Shown here: piece after piece, positions 6,716-7,463 of the stretch | Layout of the letters: every line of letters starts with the position of its first letter | How positions within the stretch are numbered: position 1 is the first letter of the stretch | DNA from: Calditerrivibrio sp. | Lineage (GTDB): Bacteria; Chrysiogenota; Deferribacteres; Deferribacterales; Calditerrivibrionaceae | DNA: 7,463 bases | Reading direction: 5' to 3' | NCBI GenBank assembly: GCA_020217115.1 | Contig: JAIWOA010000133.1 | Coordinates: 1 to 7,463, forward strand | Program-made: the position numbers and the translations under genes | The notes under the pieces: model-generated | What the model was told of the DNA's origin: nothing | What the model saw: the letters and a program-made list of their open reading frames with translations, nothing else | Database searches by the model: none

Positions 6716-6744
6716 ACTATAAATTAATTGAGAAAATATGTCAA
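6716..6744 (-). promoter_or_regulatory. Sigma-70-type promoter of the mrp operon
   Basis: On the minus strand TTGACA (6744-6739) is followed by a 17-nt spacer and TATAGT (6721-6716): a perfect -35 box and a five-of-six -10 box at optimal spacing. Transcription should start near 6709-6710, giving a leader of about 33 nt before mrpE. The match is much better than chance even in AT-rich DNA, and it is correctly placed and oriented. Confidence 0.85.
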
Positions 6745-6821
6745 GTAGTTTTAGAAAATAATTTTAAAATATTATACTTTGGCAAAAAAGGATTTTTAGT
6801 TATTTTATTCATTCTGTAAAC

Positions 6822-6840
6822 AATTTAACTAAAATTTAAC
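6822..6840 (-). repeat. Direct repeat GTTAAATT, 11-bp period, upstream of the mrp promoter
   Basis: GTTAAATT occurs twice (6840-6833 and 6829-6822), start to start 11 bp apart, about one DNA turn. It lies some 80-95 bp upstream of the -35 box. The layout resembles sites of OmpR/PhoB-type response regulators, but no regulator gene is seen and the repeat is AT-rich, so function is conjecture. Confidence 0.3.
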
Positions 6841-6854
6841 AAAAGTACAGTTTA

Positions 6855-6880
6855 ATAAATATTTTTTATAAATATTTTAA
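6855..6880. repeat. AT-only 13-bp tandem near-repeat
   Basis: ATAAATATTTT appears at 6855-6865 and again at 6868-6878, making two 13-bp units identical over the first 11 bases. It is pure A/T, and one copy can pair imperfectly with AAAATTATTTAT at 6892-6903. It may be only low-complexity sequence. Confidence 0.3.
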
Positions 6881-6973
6881 AATTTTTTCCCAAAATTATT
6901 TATAGATATTGAATATATTTACTATTATAAAATTACAATAAAGTTTTTTTCTTTAATAAAATGCTATATTTCA

Positions 6974-7463
6974 TCACATATAATACCTCAAAAAGATATA
7001 AATAGATGAAATAAAAACAGTTAATACCATAACAGGAAAACCATATTTCATGAATCTGAAAAATGTTATCCTCTCATCTGCCTTCTGAGCTATACCCACA
7101 ACAATAACATTTGCAGATGCTCCTATAGAAGTTCCATTACCTCCAAGACATGCGCCCAAAGCCAAAGACCACCACAAAGGCATCAACTCTGGATGATGTA
7201 GAAGAGCTACCCCTTTTTCATGGGGCCATAATCTTGAAGCCATATCGATAATAAGAGGATTCATGGTGGCAACATATGGGATGTTGTCTATAAAAGCTGA
7301 TGCAAAGGCTGAAAACCACAATAAAAGCATACTTGTAGAAAAAAGATCACCCTTTGTAAGTTCAAGCATCTGAATAGATAGTAACTTGATAAAACCAACT
7401 TTTACAACTCCACCGATCATGATAAACAGACCTATAAAGAAAAATATAGTAGACCATTCTATT
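6974..7463 (-). CDS. ArsB/NhaD-family ion permease, C-terminal part (5' end beyond right edge)
   Basis: The last 162 residues of a polytopic transporter; the frame stays open through the right edge, so the Met at 7420 is internal, not a start. Visible in order are EWSTIFFFIGLFIMIGG (2-18), a helix at about 44-59 ending in FIDNIPYVATMNP (57-69), and the re-entrant-type glycine motif GACLGGNGTSIGASANVIVV (103-122), then RITFFRFMKYGFPVM and a final helix ending at the TGA. DN-x-P and GGNGT-x-x-GASAN are hallmarks of the ArsB/NhaD branch of the ion transporter superfamily, which includes arsenite permeases, NhaD-type Na+/H+ antiporters and the human P protein. The substrate cannot be told from this part. 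A Na+/H+ role would suit the neighbouring Mrp operon, but that is inference from context. Confidence 0.9.
   Translation of the reverse strand, partial: IEWSTIFFFIGLFIMIGGVVKVGFIKLLSIQMLELTKGDLFSTSMLLLWFSAFASAFIDNIPYVATMNPLIIDMASRLWPHEKGVALLHHPELMPLWWSLALGACLGGNGTSIGASANVIVVGIAQKADERITFFRFMKYGFPVMVLTVFISSIYIFLRYYM

Larger units (their letters stand above)
6677..6973. other. AT-rich intergenic region between the permease gene and mrpE
   Basis: About 300 bp without a credible gene on either strand. It holds the mrp promoter near its left end and the short repeats listed separately. After the permease stop I find only a weak 5-bp AT-rich stem (TAAAG/CTTTA around 6943-6955) with no G+C-rich hairpin, so I cannot call a rho-independent terminator; read-through into the mrp operon is possible. 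Confidence 0.7.

Noticed and set aside
6771..6776. TATAAT on the minus strand as a second promoter
   Set aside because: No acceptable -35 box at 16-18 nt upstream and no extended -10; likely chance in AT-rich DNA.
6868..6903. AT-only imperfect hairpin as terminator of the permease gene
   Set aside because: The stem has no G-C pair, a mismatch and a long loop, and lies about 70 nt after the stop, so it would be unstable.

Overview
The window is one strand-consistent gene block: every gene reads on the minus strand, so the biological order runs from high to low coordinates. It is the 5' three quarters of an operon for a multi-subunit Mrp/Mnh-type cation/proton antiporter, preceded (right edge) by the 3' end of a separate ion-transporter gene. 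The DNA is AT-rich (roughly one third G+C by eye) with heavy use of ATA, TTA and AGA codons and Shine-Dalgarno sites close to the GGAGG consensus. This fits a low-GC bacterium. The gene order and the linked small protein recall clusters of anaerobic Gram-negative lineages such as Deferribacterota or delta-proteobacteria-like groups, but this is a weak guess and no phylogenetic marker is present.

Layout, in transcription order. 7463-6974: C-terminal part of an ArsB/NhaD (ion transporter superfamily) permease, whose start lies off the right edge. 6973-6677: an AT-rich non-coding stretch of about 300 bp holding a near-consensus sigma-70 promoter (TTGACA, 17 nt, TATAGT at 6744-6716) about 40 nt upstream of the first antiporter gene, plus short direct and inverted repeats further up. 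6676-1: mrpE, mrpF, mrpG, a fused MbhD/MbhE-like subunit (equivalent to the C-terminal end of MrpA), mrpB, mrpC, mrpD, a second large NuoL/MrpA-flavoured antiporter subunit, an 82-residue two-helix protein, and a third large antiporter-like subunit cut by the left edge. There is essentially no space between genes: most junctions are 4-nt ATGA/TTGA overlaps, two are 11-nt overlaps, one is a 17-nt overlap and one a 1-nt gap. The operon is probably translated as a coupled unit.

Together the products form a membrane complex. The large subunits carry the Glu/Lys/His chain that moves protons in complex I and Mrp. MrpC is the NuoK-like subunit and the MbhD/E-like protein supplies the rest of the MrpA C-terminus. 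MrpB, E, F and G form the cation-handling side. The order E-F-G-(D/E)-B-C-D matches the archaeal Mbh/Mbx type of Mrp module rather than the Bacillus mrpABCDEFG order, and no full-length MrpA is seen. The most interesting points are the presence of three large antiporter-like subunits, the third of which has lost the TM7 lysine and the nearby histidine, and the small uncharacterised protein between the second and third. I see no mobile element, CRISPR array, RNA gene or wholly new system.
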